Part shown: piece after piece, positions 1-5,958 of the stretch
Layout: each line of letters opens with the position of its first letter
Position numbering within the stretch: the stretch's first letter is position 1
Source of the DNA: Spirochaetota bacterium
GTDB taxonomy: Bacteria > Spirochaetota > Spirochaetia > Treponematales > Breznakiellaceae
DNA: 5,958 nucleotides
Assembly (NCBI GenBank): GCA_023398155.1
Contig: JAEWSV010000374.1
Coordinates: 1-5,958 of the forward strand
Reading direction: 5' to 3'
Translations under genes and position numbers: made by a program
The notes under the pieces: model-generated
What the model was told of the DNA's origin: nothing
What the model saw: only the letters and a program-made list of their open reading frames with translations
Database searches by the model: none

Positions 1-2217
1 GTCATGGGCGTACCCCACGACGAGTTCGAAGGCGCGCTCGCCGCGGCAAAGAAGGCCAAGAAAGTTGAGCTCGACACCGCGCTCGACGCTAAAGACCTGG
101 AAAAGCTCGTGGACGACTACAAGAAGATCGTCAAGAAGTCGGCCAAGGTGGATTTCCCGCAGGATCCGATCCAGCAGCTCTGGGGCGCCACGAACGCCGT
201 CTTCGGTTCCTGGATGAACGAGCGGGCCATCAAATACCGCGAGCTCAACGCGATCAAGGGCCTCAAGGGCACGGCCGTCAACGTCCAGTCCATGGTGTTC
301 GGCAACTTCGGCGACGACTCCGGCACTGGCGTCTGCTTCAGCCGCGATCCTTCGACCGGCAAGAACGAGTTCTACGGCGAGTACCTTATGAACGCCCAGG
401 GCGAGGACGTCGTGGCCGGTATCCGCACGCCGGAGAAGATCGCCACCCTCGCTAAGAAGAACAAGAAGGTGTACGACCAGCTCGTCGCCATCAAGAACCG
501 CATGGAGCAACACTTCCGCGACATGCAGGATATGGAGTTCACCGTCCAGCAGGGCGTCCTCTACATCCTCCAGACCCGTAACGGCAAGCGGGCGGGAGCC
601 GCCGCCGTGAAGTGCGCGGTCGACATGGTGGGCGAGAAGCTCATCGACAAGGAGACCGCCGTCCTCCGCGTGTCGCCCGACCACCTGGACCAGCTCCTCC
701 ACCCGATGGTGGATCCCAAGGTCCTCAAGGCCGCTAAATCCCTCACGAAGGGCCTCAACGCCTCCCCGGGCGCCGCTTCCGGCCGCATCGTCTTCACGGC
801 CAAAGAGGCCGAGGAATGGGCGGAGATGGGCGAGAAGGTCCTCCTGGTCCGCAAGGACACGAGCCCCGAGGATATCGGCGGCATGGTCGTCGCGGAAGGC
901 ATCCTCACCTCCACGGGCGGCATGACGAGTCACGCGGCGGTCGTCGCGCGCGGCATGGGCACCCCCTGCGTCGCCGGCGCCAAGGGCGTTTCCGTCCAGG
1001 GAAAGAAAGTGGTCGTCGGCGAGAAGACCTTCAAGGAGGGCGATTGGCTCACCATCGACGGTTCTTCCGGCGATGTCTACGAAGGCGAGCTCCCGGTCGT
1101 GGTGCCGAAGATCGGCAAGGACATGGAGACCTTCCTCAAGTGGTGCGACGAGATCCGCGCCGCATCCGCGCGCGGCGCGGTCAAGGGCTTCGACGTCCGC
1201 ACCAACGCGGACCAGCCGGAGGACGCCAAGCGGGCCTTCGAGTTCGGCGCCCAGGGCGTCGGCCTCTGCCGGACCGAGCATATGTTCTTCGACAAGGAGA
1301 AGCTCGTCCACTTCCGCGCCATGATCCTCGCGGACGACGAGAAGGCGCGCAAAGAAGCGCTTAAGAAGATCCTCCCGCTGCAGAAAAAGGACTTCTTCGG
1401 CATCTTCAAGGCGATGGGCGGCAAGCCCGTTACCATCCGCCTGCTGGATCCGCCCCTCCACGAGTTCGTGCCGCACGACAAGAAGGAGACGGAGGAGCTC
1501 GCCGCCCAGCTCGGCGTCAAGGCCAAGGACCTCCAGCCCAAGATCGACAAGCTCCACGAGGCGAACCCCATGCTCGGCCACCGCGGCTGCCGCCTCGCCG
1601 TCACGTATCCGGAGATCTACGACATGCAGGTGGAGGCCATCGCCCTCGCGGCGGCCGACTGCGTGAAGAAGGGCATCCCCGTGAAGCCGGAGATCATGAT
1701 CCCGATCGTCTGCGACGAGCAGGAACTCCGACTGCTCCGCCCGAGCGCGGAAGCCATCGTCAAGTCCGTCCTGGAGAAGGCCAAGGTCAAGCTCGACATT
1801 CAGATCGGCACCATGATCGAAGTGCCGCGCGCGGCCCTGCTCGCGGACAAGATCGCCTCGTACGCCGATTTCTTCAGCTTCGGCACCAACGACCTCACCC
1901 AGATGACCTTCGCCTTCAGCCGCGACGACGTGGGTTCCTTCATGCCCGCCTACATGCAGAAAGAGGTCCTGGAGGTCGATCCCTTCAAGTCAGTGGACGA
2001 AGAAGGCGTCGGCATCCTCATGGACTGGGCTACGACCAAGGGGCGCGGCGTGAAGGCCGGCCTCAAGGTCGGCATCTGCGGCGAGCAAGGCGGAGATCCC
2101 GCGACCATCGACTTCTGCTACCGCACCGGCCTCAACTACGTCTCCTGCTCCCCGTTCCGCGTTCCGATAGCGCGGCTCGCCGGGGCCCAGGCCGTCATCC
2201 GGAATTCCAAGAAGTAA
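1..2217 (+). CDS. ppdK: Pyruvate,phosphate dikinase (PPDK), 5' end outside window
   Basis: Cytosolic enzyme interconverting pyruvate + ATP + Pi and PEP + AMP + PPi through a phosphohistidine. The frame is open from base 1, so the ATG at base 4 is internal. Counting codons from base 1, the end of the ATP-grasp domain is at about 1-200, with GDDSGTGVCFSRDP near 104-117 and QTRNGKR near 191-197. The swivelling phosphohistidine domain follows at about 250-370, with GGMTSHAAVVARG and the catalytic His at codon 311. The C-terminal PEP/pyruvate TIM barrel carries GLCRTEHMF (Arg 424), RLLDPPLHEF (Arg 480), IEVPRA (Glu 607), GTNDLTQ (Asp 631) and GICGEQGGDP (catalytic Cys 693). The spacing of these residues closely matches that remembered for the Clostridium symbiosum enzyme (H455, R561, R617, E745, D769, C831), so about 145 N-terminal residues are missing. 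TSH rather than the PEP synthase pattern, plus the QTRNGKR motif, favours PPDK over PpsA. No internal damage is seen. An intrinsic terminator follows 26 bases after the TAA. Confidence 0.97.
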   Translation, partial: VMGVPHDEFEGALAAAKKAKKVELDTALDAKDLEKLVDDYKKIVKKSAKVDFPQDPIQQLWGATNAVFGSWMNERAIKYRELNAIKGLKGTAVNVQSMVFGNFGDDSGTGVCFSRDPSTGKNEFYGEYLMNAQGEDVVAGIRTPEKIATLAKKNKKVYDQLVAIKNRMEQHFRDMQDMEFTVQQGVLYILQTRNGKRAGAAAVKCAVDMVGEKLIDKETAVLRVSPDHLDQLLHPMVDPKVLKAAKSLTKGLNASPGAASGRIVFTAKEAEEWAEMGEKVLLVRKDTSPEDIGGMVVAEGILTSTGGMTSHAAVVARGMGTPCVAGAKGVSVQGKKVVVGEKTFKEGDWLTIDGSSGDVYEGELPVVVPKIGKDMETFLKWCDEIRAASARGAVKGFDVRTNADQPEDAKRAFEFGAQGVGLCRTEHMFFDKEKLVHFRAMILADDEKARKEALKKILPLQKKDFFGIFKAMGGKPVTIRLLDPPLHEFVPHDKKETEELAAQLGVKAKDLQPKIDKLHEANPMLGHRGCRLAVTYPEIYDMQVEAIALAAADCVKKGIPVKPEIMIPIVCDEQELRLLRPSAEAIVKSVLEKAKVKLDIQIGTMIEVPRAALLADKIASYADFFSFGTNDLTQMTFAFSRDDVGSFMPAYMQKEVLEVDPFKSVDEEGVGILMDWATTKGRGVKAGLKVGICGEQGGDPATIDFCYRTGLNYVSCSPFRVPIARLAGAQAVIRNSKK

Positions 2218-2242
2218 CCGCCGAATCCCTTCCCGGTTATCG

Positions 2243-2275
2243 AAGGGCGCGTCCAAACCGGACGCGCCCTTTTTT
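2243..2275 (+). terminator. Intrinsic terminator after ppdK
   Basis: A perfect 10-bp GC-rich stem (GGGCGCGTCC at 2245-2254 pairing with GGACGCGCCC at 2260-2269) encloses a 5-base loop. It is extended by two A-T pairs into a run of six T at 2270-2275. This is a textbook Rho-independent terminator directed at transcripts from ppdK. On the minus strand the hairpin is followed by only two T, so it should work in one direction only. It separates ppdK from the importer operon. Confidence 0.93.
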
Positions 2276-2282
2276 CGCCCCC

Positions 2283-2311
2283 TTCACGCGATCGCGCGCC
2301 TTCGCTATGGT
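2283..2311 (+). promoter_or_regulatory. Candidate sigma-70-type promoter for the importer operon
   Basis: TTCACG at 2283-2288 (4 of 6 matches to TTGACA) and TATGGT at 2306-2311 (4 of 6 to TATAAT) are 17 bases apart. They lie between the ppdK terminator and the start codon at 2338, leaving room for a short leader of about 20 bases. A promoter is expected here because the terminator ends the upstream transcript, but both boxes are imperfect and this was chosen by eye. No riboswitch-sized leader fits between this promoter and the gene. Confidence 0.4.
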
Positions 2312-2326
2312 AATCGGGTTCCGAAC

Positions 2327-2331
2327 GGAGG
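2327..2331 (+). promoter_or_regulatory. Shine-Dalgarno site of the binding-protein gene
   Basis: GGAGG lies 6 bases before the ATG at 2338. This fixes that ATG as the start and places the hydrophobic signal peptide at the very N terminus. Confidence 0.85.
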
Positions 2332-2337
2332 CTTTCG

Positions 2338-3315
2338 ATGTTTAAGTACCGAATCCTGGTTGCGATATTCCTCGCCGCGGCGGGAGCTCTCGTTGCCGAG
2401 GAGTCCGTGGCTTCGTCGTCCGCGGCTAAGACGTTCACCGTATACGGGCTCAAAGGGCCGTCCGGCGTCGGCATGGTGAGGATGTTCGACGAGCCGCCGA
2501 CCGCCGAGGGCATCCTGGTTTCCATGGAGGCCCTCGCGAACGTCGAACTCATGATCGCGAAATTCGTCTCCGGCGAAGCGAAGGTCGGTATCCTGCCGCC
2601 GAACATCGCCGCCAAACTCGCCGCCTTGGGCGTTCCGATCCAGGTCGCGGCGGTCGTGAACAACGGCATGTTGAACCTGCTTTCGGCCGATCCGTCCGTA
2701 CGGTCCATCGCCGACCTCCGCGGGAAATCGGTGGAGGTCGCGGGGCAGGGCGCCACGCCGGACAACGTCTTCCGGCGCATCCTTTCCGCCAACGGCCTCG
2801 AGCCCGGAAAGGACGTGAAGCTCGGCTTTTCGCTCGCGTATCCGGAAATTGCCCAGGCGCTCATCGCGGGGAGAGTCTCCATAGCCCTGCTTCCCGAACC
2901 CTTCGCGACGATGGCCCTTCTCGGGAGGCCGTCGCTCACGCAGGTGTGCGACGTGCAAGCCGAATGGGCCCGCGTCGGCGGAAGCGCCACGTATCCCATG
3001 ACGCTGCTGGTCGTGGACGCGCGCTTCGCCGCGGCGCGGCCCGCCGCGGTCCGCTCGGTGGCCGACGCGTACCGCGCCTCGCTCGAATGGGCGCGGGCGC
3101 ATCCTGGCGAGGCGGGGGTACTCGTGGAGAAGCACGGCCTCGGCGTCAAGGCGGCGGTGGCCGCGGCCGCCATCCCGAAGAGCGCCTACGCGTTCACGAG
3201 CGCGGCCGAGGCGCGGCCCGCTATCGAGGCCCTGCTCCGCGTCTTCCTCGAGACGTCGCCGGCCTCCATCGGCGGACGGCTGCCTCCGTCGTCCTTCTAT
3301 CTGGAGCGCTATTGA
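2338..3315 (+). CDS. NitT/TauT-family ABC importer, periplasmic substrate-binding protein
   Basis: 325-residue exported protein expected to bind the solute and deliver it to the permease encoded next. The N terminus has a basic start (residues 1-5), a hydrophobic stretch (6-20) and probable signal peptidase I cleavage near ALVA|EE (20/21) or SVA|SS (25/26). There is no lipobox Cys, so it should be free in the periplasm. The mature part resembles the SsuA/TauA/NMT1-like type II binding fold. It has GLKGPSGVGMVRMF at 37-50, a FVSGEAKVGILPPN segment at 76-89 typical of the 'amount of solute bound' lobe, SIADLRGK at 123-130 opening the second lobe, and ALIAGRVSIALLPEPF at 174-189. The SIADLRGK and LLPEPF segments are common hallmarks of this superfamily. 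It lacks the cysteine-rich patch of ThiY-type thiamine-precursor binders. The substrate cannot be read from the sequence; sulfonates, nitrate, pyrimidines and other small organics all occur in relatives. It is the first gene of a three-gene operon. Confidence 0.88.
   Translation: MFKYRILVAIFLAAAGALVAEESVASSSAAKTFTVYGLKGPSGVGMVRMFDEPPTAEGILVSMEALANVELMIAKFVSGEAKVGILPPNIAAKLAALGVPIQVAAVVNNGMLNLLSADPSVRSIADLRGKSVEVAGQGATPDNVFRRILSANGLEPGKDVKLGFSLAYPEIAQALIAGRVSIALLPEPFATMALLGRPSLTQVCDVQAEWARVGGSATYPMTLLVVDARFAAARPAAVRSVADAYRASLEWARAHPGEAGVLVEKHGLGVKAAVAAAAIPKSAYAFTSAAEARPAIEALLRVFLETSPASIGGRLPPSSFYLERY
3303..3306 (+). promoter_or_regulatory. Shine-Dalgarno site deciding the TTG start of the permease
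   Basis: GGAG inside the last codons of the binding-protein gene lies 5 bases before TTG 3312. The alternative GTG at 3318 would be 11 bases away. No ATG is available at the right place in this frame, so the TTG is preferred. Confidence 0.6.
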
Positions 3316-4088
3316 AGGTGCGCGCCGCGCTGAGCCTGCGTCCGATCTCCGCGGCGCTTTGGACCGCTGCGGGAGCCCTCTCGCTCGGGTTCGTCTGGGA
3401 GATCGCCGCTCGGATCGTAAACAGCGCCCTCGTTCTCCCCGGGCCGCTCGCGACCTTGCGCGCTCTCCTGGAACTCGCGCGCACGGAGCGCTTCCTCCTC
3501 GCAGCCCTCGGATCGACCTTGCGCGTTGCGGCGGGCCTCGCGTTCGCGATTCCCGTGGCCGCTCTCGTGGGCATCGCTTCGGGCTTGGACGCGCGCGTAC
3601 GCGCCTTCGTACGCCCGTTCTTTGCCGTCGTGGCGGCGACGCCGGTGCTGTCGGTCATCTTGATCGCGTTGCTCTGGTTCGGTCAGGAGCGGACGCCTGT
3701 CTTTACGTCCTTCCTCATGATCTTTCCCGTCATGGCCGCCAACGCGGCCGAGGGCGTACGTTCCGCCGATAAGCGGCTCCTGGAAGCCTCCCGGGTGTAC
3801 GGGCTGTCGCGGCGGGCCCGCCTCAGGCACCTGTACCTGCCGACGCTCGTCCCGTACCTCCTCGCCGGCGCGCGGAGCTCGCTTTCGCTTTGCTGGAAGG
3901 TCGTCGTGGCGGCCGAGGTCATCGCGCAGCCCGCGCGATCCCTCGGAGCGGGCATGCAGTCGGCCAAGGCCATGTTGGAGACGACCGAGCTGTTCGCCTG
4001 GACGGCGGCCACCGTCCTGCTCGCCGCGCTCACGGAGCTCGCGCTACCGGTATTCAAGAAGAGGGGGCTCCATGACTCTCGTCGTTGA
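3312..4088 (+). CDS. ABC importer permease, SsuC/TauC/NitT type
   Basis: 258-residue inner-membrane channel subunit of a NitT/TauT-type importer. The TTG start shares bases with the preceding TGA (TTGA overlap), has a well-placed GGAG, and gives the usual family length of about 250-260. The open frame extends further upstream, but that part lies antiparallel in composition and has no family match. Hydrophobic segments lie near residues 12-35, 62-90, 100-123, 129-146, 180-205 and 228-248. VLPGPLAT (41-48) after the first helix is typical of this family. The cytoplasmic EAA loop, which docks on the ATPase, is LEASRVYGLSRRARLRHLYLP (157-177) with the conserved Gly at 164. SLCWKVVVAAEVIA (192-205) matches the conserved SsuC/TauC segment. 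Its 3' end overlaps the ATPase gene by 17 bases, so the two are probably translated in a coupled way. The substrate is unknown. Confidence 0.9.
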   Translation: MKVRAALSLRPISAALWTAAGALSLGFVWEIAARIVNSALVLPGPLATLRALLELARTERFLLAALGSTLRVAAGLAFAIPVAALVGIASGLDARVRAFVRPFFAVVAATPVLSVILIALLWFGQERTPVFTSFLMIFPVMAANAAEGVRSADKRLLEASRVYGLSRRARLRHLYLPTLVPYLLAGARSSLSLCWKVVVAAEVIAQPARSLGAGMQSAKAMLETTELFAWTAATVLLAALTELALPVFKKRGLHDSRR

Positions 4089-4806
4089 CGACCTCTCGTT
4101 CGCGTACGGAAGGGACGCGCTCTTCTCCCGTTTTTCATTCCGTGCCGAATCGGGCAGGCCGACGGTCCTGCTCGGCCCTTCGGGCTGCGGTAAGTCCACG
4201 TTGCTCGCCCTGATCGCCGGCCTCCTCCTTCCGTCCGCCGGGAGCGTCCGCCTCGCGGACGGCGCGGAGGAGAGCGAAAAGACGCCCAAGCGGGTTTCCT
4301 TCGTGTTCCAGGAGCCGCGGCTCTTTCCCTGGAGGACTGCGCTGGAGAACGTAGCGATCCCGATCGAATCGATTTACGGAAAGAAGAGCGCTCGAGATCG
4401 CGCGAAAGTCTTCTTGGAAGCCGTGGGGCTCGGGGGTCGGGAATCGGCGCTACCCGACGAACTATCGGGCGGCCAACGACAGCGGGCTTCAGTCGCGCGG
4501 GCTTTCGCGTATCCCGCTCCCCTCGTGCTCATGGACGAACCTTTCCAGTCGCTCGATTTGCCGCTCCGGATCCAGCTCATGGACCTGACGCTCGATCTCT
4601 TGGATCGGGAGAAGCGTATCGCGGTAGCGGCGACCCACGATCCGCGTGAAGCCCTCTATCTCGCGGGCCGGGCGGTCGTCATCGCAGGACGCCCGGTCCG
4701 CGCGGTCTTGGACGAACGGATCGAACTGTCGCAGGCGGACCGCGCCTACTCTTCGGTAGCGGCGGCGCCGCTCGAGGCCCGCATCTTCGCCTCCCTTTCG
4801 GGATAA
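4072..4806 (+). CDS. ABC importer ATP-binding protein, SsuB/TauB type
   Basis: 244-residue cytoplasmic ATPase that powers the importer encoded by the two genes before it. All nucleotide-binding motifs are intact: Walker A GPSGCGKST (35-43), Q-loop FQEPRLFPW (79-87), signature LSGGQRQR (131-138), Walker B LVLMDEP (151-157), D-loop SLD (160-162) and switch His in ATHDPREA (His 189). The Q-loop form EPRLFPW is characteristic of the SsuB/TauB/NrtD group. The ATG at 4072 lies inside the permease gene and is preceded by GAGGGGG at 4061-4067, which supports this start. The length is normal and there is no C-terminal regulatory domain. The last 61 bases overlap the end of the convergent EcfT gene on the other strand, and no terminator is visible after the TAA. 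Confidence 0.95.
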   Translation: MTLVVDDLSFAYGRDALFSRFSFRAESGRPTVLLGPSGCGKSTLLALIAGLLLPSAGSVRLADGAEESEKTPKRVSFVFQEPRLFPWRTALENVAIPIESIYGKKSARDRAKVFLEAVGLGGRESALPDELSGGQRQRASVARAFAYPAPLVLMDEPFQSLDLPLRIQLMDLTLDLLDREKRIAVAATHDPREALYLAGRAVVIAGRPVRAVLDERIELSQADRAYSSVAAAPLEARIFASLSG

Positions 4807-5525
4807 GAGCGGCCCAAGGTCGCGCCGCGCGCCTCCATGGCCCGCGCGGTTTCAACCGCCATTTCCATGAGCCGCTCGATGGCGAGGGGCGTAACGGCGG
4901 CTATGCCGAGCGGTCCCTTCCTGCCGAGGCGCGCCGCGCGGGCTTCGGCAGCGGCTTCCCACACCTCGAAAACGCGCGGCAGGAAGCCGAGGGTCAGCGC
5001 GAAAACGAGGGCGAGATTAGATCGTTCGAGCCGGGAGGCCGCGCGGCGGCACGGGGCCCAGGGGAGCCTGCGGAGAGCGCGCGCGAGCGGCGCGGTGATC
5101 CATTCCTCGGCGCGCGACACCGCTTCCCTGAGTTCCGCGCTCGTGGTGGTGGCGAATAGGACGGCTCCCCCCGCGAAGGCCGCGAGGAGGCCGAGAGCGA
5201 ACCGGAGACCTTCCCGGAGCCCCGCGGCGTCGATGACGACGAGGCGCGCCGGTGAGTCGCCGGGAGCGAGGACCACGGCCCGCAGGACCACCACGAAGAG
5301 CGTCGCGACGATGAGGGGGAGCGAGCCCGCGAAAAGGCGCCGCGGCGGGATACGGGCGACCGCCGCGGCGGCGACCGTCGCCGCGACCGCCGCTACGAGG
5401 CCGAGCGCGCCGAAGGCGAAGGGCGCGAGGGAGAGGAGGAGGAGGCCGACGAGCTTCCATAGGGCGTGAGCCCGATGGAGGGGCGTCGAAGCGGGGATAT
5501 ACGCGTACGGCGTCACTCGAGCCAT
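4746..5525 (-). CDS. ecfT: ECF transporter transmembrane coupling protein EcfT (BioN/CbiQ family)
   Basis: 259-residue membrane protein joining a substrate-specific S component to the EcfA ATPase(s) in an energy-coupling-factor vitamin or metal importer. Hydrophobic segments lie near residues 22-56 (probably two helices), 68-88, 108-127 and 171-187. The pattern TTTSAELREAV (126-136) and the cytoplasmic FLPRVFEVWEAAAEARAARLG region (181-201) are typical of EcfT. Two Arg-containing coupling motifs are expected; the second, MEARG (230-234), is canonical, while the first reads AARLG (197-201), with Leu where Gly is usual. The ATG at 5523-5525 has GGAGGA 6 bases upstream and overlaps the EcfA stop by 13 bases, implying translational coupling. 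The C terminus (about 240-259) is poorly conserved and overlaps the ATPase gene on the plus strand. It could serve biotin, another vitamin or a metal; the sequence does not decide. Confidence 0.88.
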   Translation of the reverse strand: MARVTPYAYIPASTPLHRAHALWKLVGLLLLSLAPFAFGALGLVAAVAATVAAAAVARIPPRRLFAGSLPLIVATLFVVVLRAVVLAPGDSPARLVVIDAAGLREGLRFALGLLAAFAGGAVLFATTTSAELREAVSRAEEWITAPLARALRRLPWAPCRRAASRLERSNLALVFALTLGFLPRVFEVWEAAAEARAARLGRKGPLGIAAVTPLAIERLMEMAVETARAMEARGATLGRSYPEREAKMRASSGAAATEE

Positions 5526-5958
5526 GAACAGTCCTCCACGCGCTCGTAGGTCTGCCGCGGGTCGCGCACGCCGTACGGTGCGACGCCGCGGGCAAGGACG
5601 TCATCCGGTTTCCCGTCGTCGCGGATGCGGCCACGGTCCAGGATCACGAGGCGGTCGGCCAGCGCGAGCACCTTCTCCAGCTCGTGGGTGAGCACGACCA
5701 CGGTCTTACCCGCGGCCTTGAGCGCGGCGATGGACCGGAGCACCTGGACGACGCCCGGCCAGTCGAGGTTCGCGAAGGGTTCGTCCATGACGACGGCTTT
5801 GCAGCCCATCGCGAGGACTCCCGCCACGGCGAGCCGCCGTTTTTCGCCGCCCGATAGACGTCGCGGCGGAGAAGCCCGTTTTGCCGCGAGCCCGGTGGCT
5901 ACGAGCGCGGCGTCCACCGCGGCGTCGATTTCCGCGGCGGCGAGGCGCAGGTTCTTCG
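5513..5958 (-). CDS. ecfA: ECF transporter ATP-binding protein EcfA (BioM/CbiO type), 5' end outside window
   Basis: C-terminal part (about 148 residues) of the cytoplasmic ATPase of an ECF importer. The frame is open to the right edge, and a GTG at 5915-5917 is internal: residues upstream of it read KNLRLAAAEIDAAV, matching the ENL-LPPEEI-type segment that precedes the signature in EcfA proteins. Visible motifs are signature LSGGEKRRLAVAG (starting at 5857), Walker B AVVMDEP (Asp at 5783-5785, Glu at 5780-5782), D-loop ANLD and switch His in LTHELE (His at 5684-5686). Walker A and the Q-loop lie beyond the window. LSGGEKRR and the MDEPFANLD context separate it from the SsuB-type ATPase on the other strand. 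The tail after the switch region is fairly short, which fits a BioM-like protein of roughly 230 residues, but I cannot measure its full length. The stop lies 13 bases inside ecfT. Confidence 0.9.
   Translation of the reverse strand, partial: KNLRLAAAEIDAAVDAALVATGLAAKRASPPRRLSGGEKRRLAVAGVLAMGCKAVVMDEPFANLDWPGVVQVLRSIAALKAAGKTVVVLTHELEKVLALADRLVILDRGRIRDDGKPDDVLARGVAPYGVRDPRQTYERVEDCSWLE
5532..5537 (-). promoter_or_regulatory. Shine-Dalgarno site of ecfT
   Basis: Read on the minus strand this is GGAGGA, 6 bases before the ecfT ATG and inside the end of the EcfA coding region. It supports the chosen start and independent ribosome loading in the overlap. Confidence 0.8.

Noticed and set aside
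4..6. ATG at base 4 as the true start of ppdK
   Set aside because: The frame is open to base 1 and the protein would lack about 145 residues of the ATP-grasp domain. The spacing of the active-site residues shows that the gene simply begins before the window.
2276..2337. Possible TPP or other riboswitch leader for a thiamine-precursor (ThiXYZ-like) importer
   Set aside because: The space after the terminator is only about 60 bases, no CTGAGA-type thi-box motif is present, and the binding protein lacks the Cys-rich ThiY patch.
2136..3173. Long minus-strand open frame (345 codons) opposite the binding-protein gene, plus a second one at 2305-3135
   Set aside because: GC-rich coding DNA leaves antisense frames open. 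The translation is rich in Arg, Ala, Ser and Pro with no domain, and it runs through the terminator and the end of ppdK. The plus-strand frame has a signal peptide, a Shine-Dalgarno site and a recognised family.
2946..3311. Upstream extension of the permease frame to an ATG at 2946
   Set aside because: The extra residues are Arg/Gly-rich and lie within the binding-protein gene in another frame. The permease family starts at about residue 1 from TTG 3312.
4837..5469. Plus-strand open frame of 210 codons opposite ecfT
   Set aside because: Low-complexity Arg/Ala/Thr/Ser-rich translation without motifs. It is an antisense shadow of the clear EcfT gene.
5915..5917. GTG as the start of a short ATPase-like protein
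   Set aside because: Conserved EcfA sequence continues upstream in the same frame to the window edge, and a protein starting here would lack Walker A. It is an internal valine codon.
1..5958. A previously undescribed system, mobile element, CRISPR or defence locus
   Set aside because: Every long coding frame with credible signals belongs to a known family, and the only gap over 100 bases holds a terminator and a promoter region. I found no direct repeats, terminal inverted repeats or spacer-like arrays.

Overview
This is a 5,958-base GC-rich stretch of bacterial chromosome with ordinary, densely packed metabolic and transport genes. It has five or six oppositely facing coding regions and only one real intergenic gap (2218-2337). 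I see no mobile element, CRISPR array, tRNA or rRNA. A full-type pyruvate,phosphate dikinase points to an anaerobe or fermenter that uses PPi/PEP-pyruvate interconversion. The solute-binding protein has a cleavable signal peptide and no lipobox cysteine, which suggests a diderm with a periplasm. The gene set would suit a GC-rich spirochaete or a similar anaerobe, but I cannot prove the taxon from the sequence.

Layout: (1) 1-2217, plus strand: the C-terminal five-sixths of pyruvate,phosphate dikinase; its 5' end lies before the window. (2) 2243-2275: a strong intrinsic terminator, followed by a weak promoter candidate (2283-2311) and a good Shine-Dalgarno sequence. (3) 2338-4806, plus strand: a compact three-gene ABC importer operon of the NitT/TauT (SsuABC-like) type, in the order periplasmic binding protein, permease, ATPase. 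Each start overlaps the preceding stop, so translation is probably coupled. (4) 5958-4746, minus strand: an energy-coupling-factor (ECF) transporter module with a partial EcfA ATPase, running off the right edge, and EcfT, again overlapping.

The two transport operons converge, and their last genes overlap tail to tail by 61 bases (4746-4806) with no visible terminator between them. The ABC importer should be self-sufficient: binder, channel and motor. The ECF module lacks a substrate-binding S component in this window. That gene must lie to the right of the window or elsewhere, so the vitamin or metal carried is not determined. The ABC substrate is not determined either. The window holds recognisable families and no convincing new system; the points worth checking are the convergent overlap, the two unknown transport substrates and an altered coupling motif in EcfT.
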